A DNA stretch of 7,474 nt, from assembly GCA_026785985.1 (NCBI GenBank), contig JAJAYX010000390.1:1-7474 (forward strand). The letters run 5' to 3'. Under the pieces are notes generated by a model. It was not told where the DNA came from. It saw nothing but the letters and a program-made list of their open reading frames with translations, and ran no database searches. The stretch comes from Rudanella sp. GTDB lineage: Bacteria > Bacteroidota > Bacteroidia > Cytophagales > Spirosomataceae. The position numbers were made by a program, and so were the translations under genes. The first letter of the stretch is position 1. Every line of letters begins with the position of its first letter. Below are positions 1 to 6,091 of the stretch, piece by piece.

Positions 1-17
1 CAAACGATTTCCACTAA
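1..17 (+). CDS. atpH: Possible last codons of ATP synthase delta subunit (partial)
   Basis: One frame reads Asn-Asp-Phe-His and then TAA at 15-17, leaving 5 bases before the atpA start. In Bacteroidota the gene before atpA is normally atpH (delta, the stator stalk subunit), and short spacers are usual there. Only four residues are visible, so the identity is inferred from gene order alone. It could equally be chance reading in a spacer. Confidence 0.3.
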
Positions 18-22
18 ATTAT

Positions 23-1600
23 ATGGTATCCGTAAGACCCGACGAGGTGTCCGCTATCCTTCGCGAGCAACTATCCGGCGCACGCACTGAGGCAGAACTC
101 GAAGAAGTCGGCACGGTACTGCAAATCGGCGACGGCGTAGCACGTATCTACGGCCTCTCGAAAGTGCAGGCTGGTGAATTGCTGAGTTTCGAGAATGGTT
201 TGCAGGCACTCGCCCTGAACCTCGAAGAAGATAACGTCGGTGCCGTATTGTTCGGTGACTATTCCGAAGTCAAAGAGGGCGATACCGTAAAACGTACAAA
301 CCAAATTGCCTACGTCAATGTCGGCGAAGGGATTTTGGGCCGGGTGGTCAACACCCTCGGTCTGCCCATCGACGGTCTTGGTCCCATTCAGGGCGAGACG
401 TTCGAGATGCCTCTGGAGCGCAAAGCTCCCGGCGTAATCTTCCGTCAGCCCGTAACGGAGCCGCTCCAGACGGGTATCAAATCCATTGATGCGATGATCC
501 CCATCGGTCGGGGTCAGCGCGAGTTGATCATCGGCGACCGCCAAACGGGTAAAACCGCCGTGGCTATCGACACGATCATCAACCAAAAAGAATTCTACGA
601 CAAAGGCGAACCCGTTTTCTGTATCTACGTTGCCTGTAGCCAGAAAGCCTCGACCGTGAAGCAGGTAGAAGCCACGCTCCGCAAAGCCGGCGCCATGGCA
701 TACACCGTAATCGTGGCCGCCAATGCCTCTGATCCGTCGCCGATGCAGTTCTTTGCTCCGTTTACGGGTGCCGCCATCGGCGAGTACTTCCGCGATACGG
801 GTCGCCCGGCACTGGTTGTTTATGACGACTTGTCGAAGCAGGCCGTAGCCTACCGCGAGGTGTCGCTGCTGTTGCGTCGTCCACCGGGCCGCGAGGCATA
901 TCCGGGCGACGTGTTCTACCTACACAGCCGCTTGCTGGAGCGGGCCGCCAAAATCACGGCCAACGACGATATTGCCCAGCAAATGAACGACTTGCCACCG
1001 AGCCTGCAGGGCAAAGTGAAGGGCGGTGGTTCGTTAACGGCTCTCCCAATCATCGAAACCCAGGCGGGCGACGTGTCGGCGTATATTCCGACCAACGTGA
1101 TCTCAATCACCGACGGGCAGATCTTCCTTGAGTCGAACCTGTTCAACGCTGGTATCCGTCCGGCCATCAACGTAGGTATTTCGGTATCGCGGGTGGGTGG
1201 TAACGCGCAGATCAAGTCGATGAAGAAAGTAGCCGGTACGCTGAAACTCGATCAGGCTCAGTTCCGCGAACTCGAAGCCTTCTCAAAATTCGGTTCCGAC
1301 CTCGATGCCTCCACCAAACTGACCATTGAACGCGGTCGCCGGAATCAGGAGATTTTGAAGCAGCCTCAGTATTCACCCGTAGCGGTTGAGCAACAGGTAG
1401 CCATTATCTACGCATCGGTGAATGGTTTGCTCGACAAAGTGCCCGTGAACAAAGTACGCGAGTTTGAAAGCGAGTTTACGCTGATGCTGCAAACGCAACA
1501 CCAGACCGCCCTCGACGACCTCCGCCAAGGCAACCTGAGCGAAACAGCTACCTCGGCCATCAAAAAAGTAACCGCTGACCTGTCGGCGAAATACGCGTAA
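23..1600 (+). CDS. atpA: F1Fo ATP synthase subunit alpha
   Basis: This is the alpha subunit of the F1 catalytic head, which alternates with beta in the alpha3beta3 ring and carries the non-catalytic nucleotide sites. The 525-residue protein is close to the usual length and is complete. The N-terminal beta-barrel domain spans about residues 1-95. The P-loop GDRQTGKT is at 171-178. The Walker B-like segment LVVYDDL is at 264-270. The alpha/beta signature [10 protein letters not shown] is at 380-389, followed directly by Arg390, the equivalent of the catalytic arginine finger that reaches the beta site. The C-terminal helical domain follows. The ATG at 23 gives the N-terminus [13 protein letters not shown] expected for Cytophagales alpha subunits. 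The frame stays open to the window edge, but no Shine-Dalgarno site argues for another start. It lies directly upstream of atpG on the same strand and is presumably co-transcribed with it. Confidence 0.98.
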   Translation: MVSVRPDEVSAILREQLSGARTEAELEEVGTVLQIGDGVARIYGLSKVQAGELLSFENGLQALALNLEEDNVGAVLFGDYSEVKEGDTVKRTNQIAYVNVGEGILGRVVNTLGLPIDGLGPIQGETFEMPLERKAPGVIFRQPVTEPLQTGIKSIDAMIPIGRGQRELIIGDRQTGKTAVAIDTIINQKEFYDKGEPVFCIYVACSQKASTVKQVEATLRKAGAMAYTVIVAANASDPSPMQFFAPFTGAAIGEYFRDTGRPALVVYDDLSKQAVAYREVSLLLRRPPGREAYPGDVFYLHSRLLERAAKITANDDIAQQMNDLPPSLQGKVKGGGSLTALPIIETQAGDVSAYIPTNVISITDGQIFLESNLFNAGIRPAINVGISVSRVGGNAQIKSMKKVAGTLKLDQAQFRELEAFSKFGSDLDASTKLTIERGRRNQEILKQPQYSPVAVEQQVAIIYASVNGLLDKVPVNKVREFESEFTLMLQTQHQTALDDLRQGNLSETATSAIKKVTADLSAKYA

Positions 1601-1697
1601 ACAGTGAACAGCCAACAGTTATCAGTCCCGGTGGGGAACCGCAACAGTATTACTGAGGCTCATAACTGTTGGCTGTTGGCTGATAACTGATAACTGA
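1601..1697 (+). repeat. Palindromic heptad-repeat element in the atpA-atpG spacer
   Basis: The spacer contains a perfect 16-bp inverted repeat, AACAGCCAACAGTTAT at 1607-1622 and its complement at 1662-1677. After one mismatch the stem can add about four more pairs, one of them G-U. Both arms are tandem 7-bp units. The right side reads TAACTGT, TGGCTGT, TGGCTGA, TAACTGA, TAACTGA from 1663 to 1697. The left side, read on the other strand, gives TAACTGT, TGGCTGT and TCACTGT from 1621 down to 1601. The consensus is TNNCTGW. There is no U-tract, so it is not a standard intrinsic terminator. In RNA it would form a strong hairpin ending about 23 bases before the atpG start. The last unit ends three bases before that ATG. 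Confidence 0.85.
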
Positions 1698-1700
1698 AAA

Positions 1701-2594
1701 ATGGCCTCATTAAAGGAAGTCCGTAGCCGGATTAGTTCGGTAAGTTCGACGCAGCAGATCACGAAAGCTATGAAAATGGTGGCCGCTGCCAAACTTCGCC
1801 GGGCACAGGACAATATCATTCAAATGCGCCCCTACGCTCAGAAGTTGAGCGAAATGCTGGGTACGGTGTCTGCCGGGGCCGATGTTGCTGCCGAAAGCCC
1901 GTATAAAACCGTTCGTCCGGTTGAGCGAATACTGATGATTGTGATCACCTCGGACCGGGGTTTGTGCGGAGCCTTCAACACCAACGTGGTGAAAGCCGCT
2001 CTGACTCGAATCAGCGAGCAGTATGCATCGCAGCAAAGCCGGGGTAATGTGGAGATCATGGCTATCGGCAAAAAAGGAGCCGAAGCCTTCGCCCGCCGGG
2101 GTTTCAAGGTGAACCGGGAGTTTGTCGATTCGTTCGCCAAGCTGAGTTTCGCCAATGTCCGGTTAGCTGCCGAATCGGCAATGGCCAGTTTCGTAGCGGG
2201 TCAGTACGACGTGGTTGAGGTGGTTTATAACGAGTTCAAAAACGTGGTAACTCAAGTGGTGCGGTCAATGCAAATGCTGCCTATCGTGTCAACAGCGGTA
2301 ACGCCATCGACAACGGCAACTCCCACCGCCAATGCCAACTATTCGTTCGAGCCATCGGAAGAAGCAATCCTTGCCGAGTTGATCCCCAAGTCGCTGAAGA
2401 TTCAATTATACAAAGCTGTTCTGGAATCGAATGCTTCTGAGCATGGTGCCCGGATGACGGCAATGGACAAAGCCACCGAAAACGCGGGTGAACTGCTTAA
2501 AGAACTTCGGTTGGTTTACAACCGAACTCGTCAGGCAGCCATCACCAAAGAGATTCTCGAAATTGTTGGCGGTGCCGAAGCGTTAGCCAAGTAA
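1701..2594 (+). CDS. atpG: F1Fo ATP synthase subunit gamma
   Basis: Gamma is the central rotor shaft that couples the membrane c-ring to conformational change in alpha3beta3. The protein has 297 residues, slightly longer than the roughly 287 of E. coli. The N-terminal coiled-coil helix carries the typical run KEVRSRISSVSSTQQITKAM (5-24). The conserved SDRGLCG is at 84-90. The C-terminal helix ends with the family signature ITKEILEIVGGAEA at 281-294. Residues about 196-214 form a Thr/Pro/Ala-rich stretch before YSFEPSEEAIL, at a place where gamma subunits vary in length. The ATG at 1701 is fixed by an in-frame TGA at 1695-1697. No Shine-Dalgarno is seen. The leader is instead the heptad palindrome described separately. 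Confidence 0.97.
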   Translation: MASLKEVRSRISSVSSTQQITKAMKMVAAAKLRRAQDNIIQMRPYAQKLSEMLGTVSAGADVAAESPYKTVRPVERILMIVITSDRGLCGAFNTNVVKAALTRISEQYASQQSRGNVEIMAIGKKGAEAFARRGFKVNREFVDSFAKLSFANVRLAAESAMASFVAGQYDVVEVVYNEFKNVVTQVVRSMQMLPIVSTAVTPSTTATPTANANYSFEPSEEAILAELIPKSLKIQLYKAVLESNASEHGARMTAMDKATENAGELLKELRLVYNRTRQAAITKEILEIVGGAEALAK

Positions 2595-2608
2595 CGTATA
2601 GATAGACC

Positions 2609-2634
2609 ACCCCTCCGAATCATGTAGAAGGGGT
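2609..2634 (+). terminator. Weak hairpin after atpG
   Basis: ACCCCT at 2609-2614 can pair with AGGGGT at 2629-2634 across a 14-base loop, starting 15 bases after the atpG stop. No run of T follows (the next bases are TATACCGTA). It may mark the operon end, but it is a poor intrinsic terminator and could be chance. The rest of 2595-2718 shows nothing else I can support. Confidence 0.25.
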
Positions 2635-2718
2635 TATACCGTACAGAATGCCCAAGAAATCCGGGAGTTTCTGCGGCCTAACCTGCTGGTTTTGAAACGC
2701 TGCAAACGGGTTTTGATT

Positions 2719-2952
2719 TCAAGCCTGCACGTCACCCACCAGCACAGCCGCTTCGTGCAGCAGTTCGGTGGCCATCAACTCGTCGGTGACGGCTTCGATC
2801 TGATCGTCGATGGCATCCACTGCTTCGGCGGTTAGCACAGTTGGGGCAGTTGCCATACCGAGAAGCAGTCGGCCCACGTAGAGCAGGTTGAGTGAAAACC
2901 GCAGGGGCGGCACATCGGGCAGCGGGCCACGAACCCAGGTTTCAGGGGTCAT
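2719..2952 (-). CDS. Small hypothetical protein, possible gene remnant
   Basis: A 77-residue frame on the minus strand starts at ATG 2952. An in-frame TTG at 2967 would add five residues. I do not recognise the whole protein. Its codons look used rather than accidental: third positions are rich in G and C, and the product has a sensible pattern. A Trp/Pro-rich N-terminus (TWVRGPLPDVPPL) is followed by a hydrophobic stretch (NLLYVGRLLLGMA) and an acidic, Ala/Leu-rich helical C-terminus ending ELLHEAAVLVGDVQA. The first ~17 residues resemble, from memory, the start of DinB/YfiT-like four-helix proteins of Cytophagales, but the rest does not continue that fold and is far too short for it (usually ~150 residues). 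It may be a truncated or chimeric relic, or a genuine small gene. It points away from the gene at 3139. Confidence 0.45.
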   Translation of the reverse strand: MTPETWVRGPLPDVPPLRFSLNLLYVGRLLLGMATAPTVLTAEAVDAIDDQIEAVTDELMATELLHEAAVLVGDVQA

Positions 2953-2989
2953 ATCAGGTTGAAACAAGTTGACACAGTCGAAAAATAGG

Positions 2990-2997
2990 CGAACTTA
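2990..2997 (-). promoter_or_regulatory. Possible -7 element for the minus-strand small ORF
   Basis: Read on the minus strand this is TAAGTTCG, one mismatch from the Bacteroidota -7 consensus TAnnTTTG. Transcription would start near 2983, giving a leader of about 30 bases before ATG 2952. No clear -33 TTTG is present; that position is occupied by the dyad at 3011-3023. Confidence 0.25.
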
Positions 2998-3010
2998 CGT
3001 AGCTGCGAGT

Positions 3011-3023
3011 CGGTAATTTACCG
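3011..3023. promoter_or_regulatory. 13-bp dyad between divergent genes, candidate operator
   Basis: CGGTAA and TTACCG form a perfect inverted repeat around a single central T. A one-base loop cannot fold in RNA, so this looks like a protein-binding site rather than a hairpin. It lies between the minus-strand ORF and the plus-strand gene at 3139, at about the -33 position of the suggested minus-strand promoter. No regulator gene is visible in the window. Confidence 0.3.
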
Positions 3024-3107
3024 TTCCAACCCGGCTCCTGGCTTATTGTTTTGGGTTCCGTTTGGGCGGTTGGGTAAGGTTGTTCACCCACCAAAGCTAT
3101 TGGCCGT

Positions 3108-3115
3108 TATATTTG
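3108..3115 (+). promoter_or_regulatory. Bacteroidota-type -7 promoter element
   Basis: TATATTTG matches the consensus TAnnTTTG at every fixed position. Transcription would begin around 3119-3123, about 17-20 bases before the ATG at 3139. A TTG at 3080-3082 is the nearest -33 candidate, though its 25-base spacing is wider than usual. The site supports the start at 3139 and argues against the upstream in-frame ATG at 3046. Confidence 0.5.
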
Positions 3116-3138
3116 TCGGTATACTACATTACCCATTC

Positions 3139-3906
3139 ATGAAAAAACAGTTATTCATTTTTTGCTTACTGGCCACACTGCCAGGATTTGCACAGAAACC
3201 CGTAGCGAGTCGGGTTCAAAGCGGGGCCGACTTTGGCTTTGCATTCAAAAAGGATAACTACACTCCTGCTTTTACGTATTACCAACTCCTTAACATTGGC
3301 AATCAACGACTGGTATCTGTCGGATGGACAGCCCGTTTGGCAAAATATTTCGGTGACAATCTGAACTTCTACACTGCTCCGGCCCGCCTTACCCGTGGAG
3401 CCACTGGTTTTGAAGCCCTCGGCCCTTCCCTGAAATCGGCTAACATCGACACCGTTCGCTTCGATTACGTGACGAACACCTCCCTCAACTTTGGCGTTCG
3501 TGCCGAAGTTCACCTTGGCCCCGTTGATCTGGGTGGCAGTGCCGACATATTGGGTTTGGCTTTTGGAAAGACCCGCATCGGAAGAGTCATCACCTCATCG
3601 GGGTCCTACGTCGTTGCGGGAGCCAAAACAGACTCAACAGTCTATTTCACGGGCGACAACCGATACCAGCGGACGCGGCCCACGGGTGTTAACATTCGGT
3701 TGCTGGGCGACAATGACATTGGTAATCTGGCTACTGAGGTGTATGCCCGCTTTCATATTAACCAACGGTTAGCCATAAAAGGGGGCTACCAATGGCAAAC
3801 CGCCGAGATGTATTTTCGCGACATAAAACCCACTGACGGGAACAAACGATACCGGCACCGCGTCGGAATGCCGTTTGTGGCGGTCACCTTTCCGTTTTTT
3901 AACTGA
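3139..3906 (+). CDS. Exported, probable outer-membrane beta-barrel protein
   Basis: The 255-residue protein begins with a clear signal peptide: basic MKKQ, hydrophobic LFIFCLLATLPG, and likely cleavage after Ala18 (GFA|Q). The mature part has the alternating polar/hydrophobic pattern with many Gly, Tyr and Phe that is typical of beta strands, for example near 27-37, 57-67, 112-130, 183-190, 198-226 and 243-254. It ends in FVAVTFPFFN, an aromatic-rich last strand as in many outer-membrane barrels. I do not recognise a named family and assign no transport or enzymatic role. The same frame opens at ATG 3046, but those extra 31 residues would precede the signal peptide and include the promoter element, so I start at 3139. 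It stands 93 bases before the next gene. Confidence 0.85.
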   Translation: MKKQLFIFCLLATLPGFAQKPVASRVQSGADFGFAFKKDNYTPAFTYYQLLNIGNQRLVSVGWTARLAKYFGDNLNFYTAPARLTRGATGFEALGPSLKSANIDTVRFDYVTNTSLNFGVRAEVHLGPVDLGGSADILGLAFGKTRIGRVITSSGSYVVAGAKTDSTVYFTGDNRYQRTRPTGVNIRLLGDNDIGNLATEVYARFHINQRLAIKGGYQWQTAEMYFRDIKPTDGNKRYRHRVGMPFVAVTFPFFN

Positions 3907-3922
3907 GGGGGCAAGGTAGAAC

Positions 3923-3930
3923 CATCTTTG
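3923..3930 (+). promoter_or_regulatory. Possible -7 element for the GntP permease gene
   Basis: CATCTTTG differs from TAnnTTTG only at its first base and lies 17 bases after the preceding stop codon. Transcription would start near 3937, giving a leader of about 63 bases that includes the hairpin at 3967-3989. There is no obvious -33 partner. Confidence 0.25.
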
Positions 3931-3966
3931 CTCTCCTTATCACTCAGCCGGGTAGTATCGCTTTGC

Positions 3967-3989
3967 GGTTTTCTTTTCTCCAGAAAACC
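3967..3989 (+). promoter_or_regulatory. Leader hairpin just before the GntP permease start
   Basis: GGTTTTCT (3967-3974) and AGAAAACC (3982-3989) form a perfect 8-bp stem with a 7-base loop, TTTCTCC. The hairpin ends 10 bases before the ATG at 4000, within the region a starting ribosome would cover. It is not followed by a T-run, so it does not look like a terminator of the previous gene. A role in controlling translation is inference. Confidence 0.4.
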
Positions 3990-3999
3990 CCTGCCTTAC

Positions 4000-5325
4000 A
4001 TGTCTGATTCCTATTTACTTGTGCTTTTTCTGGCAGCCATTGCGTTGCTGCTTTTTGCCATTATTCGGTTAAAAATCAATCCATTCCTTGTGTTGCCGGG
4101 CGTAGGTCTGCTCACGGGGCTGGCATCGGGTCTGCCCCTCCTGACGGTTGCCAAACTGCTCGGCGATGGGTTCGGGCAAACCCTGGGCAGCATTGGCCTG
4201 GTGATTGGCTTAGGCATAATTTTAGGGAATATGCTGGCCGATTCCCGCGCGACGGAGCAAATCGCGGGCCTTTTGCTGCGGGCGGTGGGGGCCAAACGCG
4301 CTCCATTAGCTATTGCCCTCACGGGTTATATCGTCTGCATACCAGTGTTCCTGAATGCCGCCTTCATCGTATTCATGCCCCTGTTGCGCGACCTCACCCG
4401 CAGCACCCGCATCCCCTTGGTAACGCTCGTTACGGCCCTCATTCTGGCGGGCATTGGCACCCACTGCATTGTGCCGCCCACGCCCGGCCCCTTGGCCGTG
4501 ATGGGTACGTTGAAACTAGACCCCGGTGTGTTCATTGGCTGGGGAATGCTGGTGGCTTTACCCCCCATGTTTATCGGATTGGCAGCAGCCCTGAATATTG
4601 GCAAACAGGCTCACATGCAGATTGTGGATGAGGAGCCGATCCTCGAAAAAACGCCCATCACCGACAATCGTCCCCTGCCATCGGGCGGGTTGTCGATGTT
4701 CGTGTTACTGTTCCCGATTTTGCTGATTCTGGTGGGTAGTCTGACCGCCAATTTTTTGCCGCCAACCAGCGAAGCCCGGCCTGTTTTGGCGTTCATCGGC
4801 GACAAAAACGTGGCCATGCTTGTGGGTGTGGCAATGGCGGGTATGTTGTTGAGCAAGTACCGCCGGAAATCGTTTGAAGAAATCGTGGCCGATGGGGGAG
4901 CCAATGCCGGGTTGCTGATTCTGATTGTGGGGGCCGGTGGCTCGTTCGGGGCTATCATCAACGGGTCGGGCATTGCCGAATCGCTGGTAAAAACGCTTTC
5001 GTCCATGAACCTGTCCCTGCTGTGGCTGGGCTTTTTGCTCACAGCCATTTTGCGGGCAGCTCAGGGGTCGGCAACGGTGGCGGCTGTCACCACGGCCTCG
5101 CTCATGGCTCCCATGATTGCACCTGCGGGGGCTAATGCCATCCATGTAGGGCTGGCCATTTGTTGCGGGAGCGTTTGCTGTTCATTCCCCAACGATTCGG
5201 GTTTCTGGGTGATCTCGCGGTTTTCGGGCCTTAATGTCTCCCAAATGCTCCGCGCCTGGACTCTCACCAGCACCGTGGCGGGCATTGCTTCCTTCGCCTT
5301 TTTGCTCCTGATCGACTGGCTGTAG
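4000..5325 (+). CDS. GntP-family permease (gluconate or related sugar-acid symporter)
   Basis: This inner-membrane protein of 441 residues has about 12 hydrophobic segments, matching the usual ~440-450 residues of the GntP (gluconate:H+ symporter) family. Family hallmarks are visible: the glycine-rich GSIGLVIGLGIILGNML (63-79), the conserved THCIVPPTPGPLAV (154-167), the re-entrant-like AAQGSATVAAVTTA (353-366), and PNDSGFW (397-403), where better-known members have a His-Val-Asn-Asp type sequence. A hydrophilic central loop lies at about 201-230. The family carries gluconate, idonate, fructuronate, glycerate or D-serine with protons, and the substrate cannot be told here. The frame opens upstream at TTG 3928, but ATG 4000 removes a Ser/Arg-rich stretch and leaves a typical N-terminal membrane helix. 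The gene precedes the rhamnose genes but is separated from them by another gene and sizeable gaps, so a shared operon is not shown. Confidence 0.9.
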   Translation: MSDSYLLVLFLAAIALLLFAIIRLKINPFLVLPGVGLLTGLASGLPLLTVAKLLGDGFGQTLGSIGLVIGLGIILGNMLADSRATEQIAGLLLRAVGAKRAPLAIALTGYIVCIPVFLNAAFIVFMPLLRDLTRSTRIPLVTLVTALILAGIGTHCIVPPTPGPLAVMGTLKLDPGVFIGWGMLVALPPMFIGLAAALNIGKQAHMQIVDEEPILEKTPITDNRPLPSGGLSMFVLLFPILLILVGSLTANFLPPTSEARPVLAFIGDKNVAMLVGVAMAGMLLSKYRRKSFEEIVADGGANAGLLILIVGAGGSFGAIINGSGIAESLVKTLSSMNLSLLWLGFLLTAILRAAQGSATVAAVTTASLMAPMIAPAGANAIHVGLAICCGSVCCSFPNDSGFWVISRFSGLNVSQMLRAWTLTSTVAGIASFAFLLLIDWL

Positions 5326-5497
5326 GTTACTCCCGCTACTGAACTCAACAGCCATTAACATACTCATAAAATCGAATCCAACGTCAGTTGCCAGATGCAG
5401 CGTTAGTCAAGTCAGGGTGTAGACAAAAAACTCTCGCTGGAATTAACGATATTTCGGCTTCACTTTCCTTGTCAGACAAGCCTCCTAAACAGTCGTT
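5326..5497 (+). other. Spacer between the GntP gene and the next gene
   Basis: There is no convincing ORF here. A minus-strand frame entering it (5384-5593) runs into the opposite strand of the next gene and has no family features. There is no T-run hairpin after the GntP stop. The only structured element is the short dyad at 5468-5480. Confidence 0.5.
5468..5480. promoter_or_regulatory. 13-bp dyad upstream of the secreted-protein gene
   Basis: CTTGTC and GACAAG form a perfect inverted repeat around a single central A, ending 17 bases before the ATG at 5498. The one-base centre suggests a DNA-binding site rather than an RNA hairpin. It has the same geometry as the dyad at 3011-3023 but a different sequence. 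It could be chance. Confidence 0.25.
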
Positions 5498-5998
5498 ATG
5501 AGATTCCTGCTGTCCTTTATTTTCCCGGTATGCGTTGTGCTTGTCGGGAACCAGTCCATCCAAACCCCTGCCGCCAGCCCGAAAGGCTGGCAATACGAAA
5601 AAACAGTCGATATGTCGGGAGCTGCCCTGTACAAGGCAACGTTAGCCTCAGAGAATTCACCTCAGTTTCCTTATCCATTTGGGGGCGGGTCGGTGGTGAT
5701 GCTGGCCATCAGAACTCGAAATGGGAGCACAAACGCCTATCTGGAAGTGTCGAAGGGTTTGTTCAATCACGGTTTCCAATCGGGCAAAGCCACCATCCGT
5801 TTTAACGCAAAGCCTCCTGTCACCTATACCCTCACGGCGGCTGCCAATGGCCGGGCCAATATTGTGTTTTTCGATACCGAGCAGCGGCTGATCCGGCAAA
5901 TAAAGGAGTCAAAAACGATGATTGTCCAGGTGGCATTCGCGGGTCAACCCCTGATCGAAGCCCGCTACAAGTCGGCGGGTTTGCAATGGAAGCAATAA
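5498..5998 (+). CDS. Secreted protein of unknown function
   Basis: The 166-residue protein has an N-terminal signal peptide or anchor (basic MR, then hydrophobic residues 3-17, with possible cleavage near Ala25-Ala26). No lipobox is present: Cys12 lies inside the hydrophobic run. The mature part begins WQYEKTVDMSG and continues with alternating beta-like segments: GGSVVMLAIRTRNG (63-76), AYLEVSKGLF (80-89), KATIRFNAKPPVTYTL (97-112), NIVFFD (121-126), TMIVQVAFAG (140-149), ending GLQW. The order of a Trp/Asp-Met opening, a PYPFGGG turn, a strand ending RF, and a final GLxW recalls small periplasmic beta-sandwich proteins found in many Proteobacteria. I cannot name a family with confidence and assign no function. 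It sits alone between two transporter genes, 172 bases after one and 93 before the other. Confidence 0.8.
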   Translation: MRFLLSFIFPVCVVLVGNQSIQTPAASPKGWQYEKTVDMSGAALYKATLASENSPQFPYPFGGGSVVMLAIRTRNGSTNAYLEVSKGLFNHGFQSGKATIRFNAKPPVTYTLTAAANGRANIVFFDTEQRLIRQIKESKTMIVQVAFAGQPLIEARYKSAGLQWKQ

Positions 5999-6034
5999 AT
6001 AATTCCCCAAACGGTCATACAAAAACAGGAAAGT

Positions 6035-6070
6035 GCAGGTAAGTTAATCCCGGCATACTCCTTTACTTGC
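6035..6070. promoter_or_regulatory. Imperfect inverted repeat upstream of rhaT, candidate operator/promoter region
   Basis: GCAGGTAA (6035-6042) and TTACTTGC (6063-6070) are inverted repeats with one mismatch, with centres about 28 bases apart. The right half overlaps TTTACTTG, and a near copy, TTTACTTT, occurs before the next rhamnose gene at 7180. TACTTGCG (6064-6071) may be a poor -7 element. A rhamnose-responsive regulator binding here is inference; none is encoded in the window. Confidence 0.3.
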
Positions 6071-6091
6071 GAACTGACTATTCCTAAATCT

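Noticed and set aside
71..586. 171-residue minus-strand ORF inside atpA
   Set aside because: It lies wholly opposite a highly conserved gene, and its product shows no family features. It is a shadow of atpA codon bias.
1601..1697. Intrinsic terminator between atpA and atpG
   Set aside because: The hairpin is strong but lacks a T-run, and terminating here would separate two subunits needed together.
2641..2721. Plus-strand frame reading QNAQEIREFLRPNLLVLKRC, protein-like in appearance
   Set aside because: It has no start codon in frame before a stop upstream and runs opposite the minus-strand ORF. No homology can be claimed, though it might be a relic.
3046..3138. Upstream ATG start extending the outer-membrane protein by 31 residues
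   Set aside because: The extension would bury the signal peptide and would place a full-match -7 promoter element inside the coding region.
3928..3999. TTG start extending the GntP permease by 24 residues
   Set aside because: The extra residues do not resemble permease N-termini and the region contains the leader hairpin. ATG 4000 gives the standard family length.
4611..5145. Two long overlapping minus-strand ORFs (about 145 residues each) inside the GntP permease gene
   Set aside because: They lie opposite a clear permease with all its family motifs. The products are low-complexity, and such ORFs are expected in GC-rich genes.
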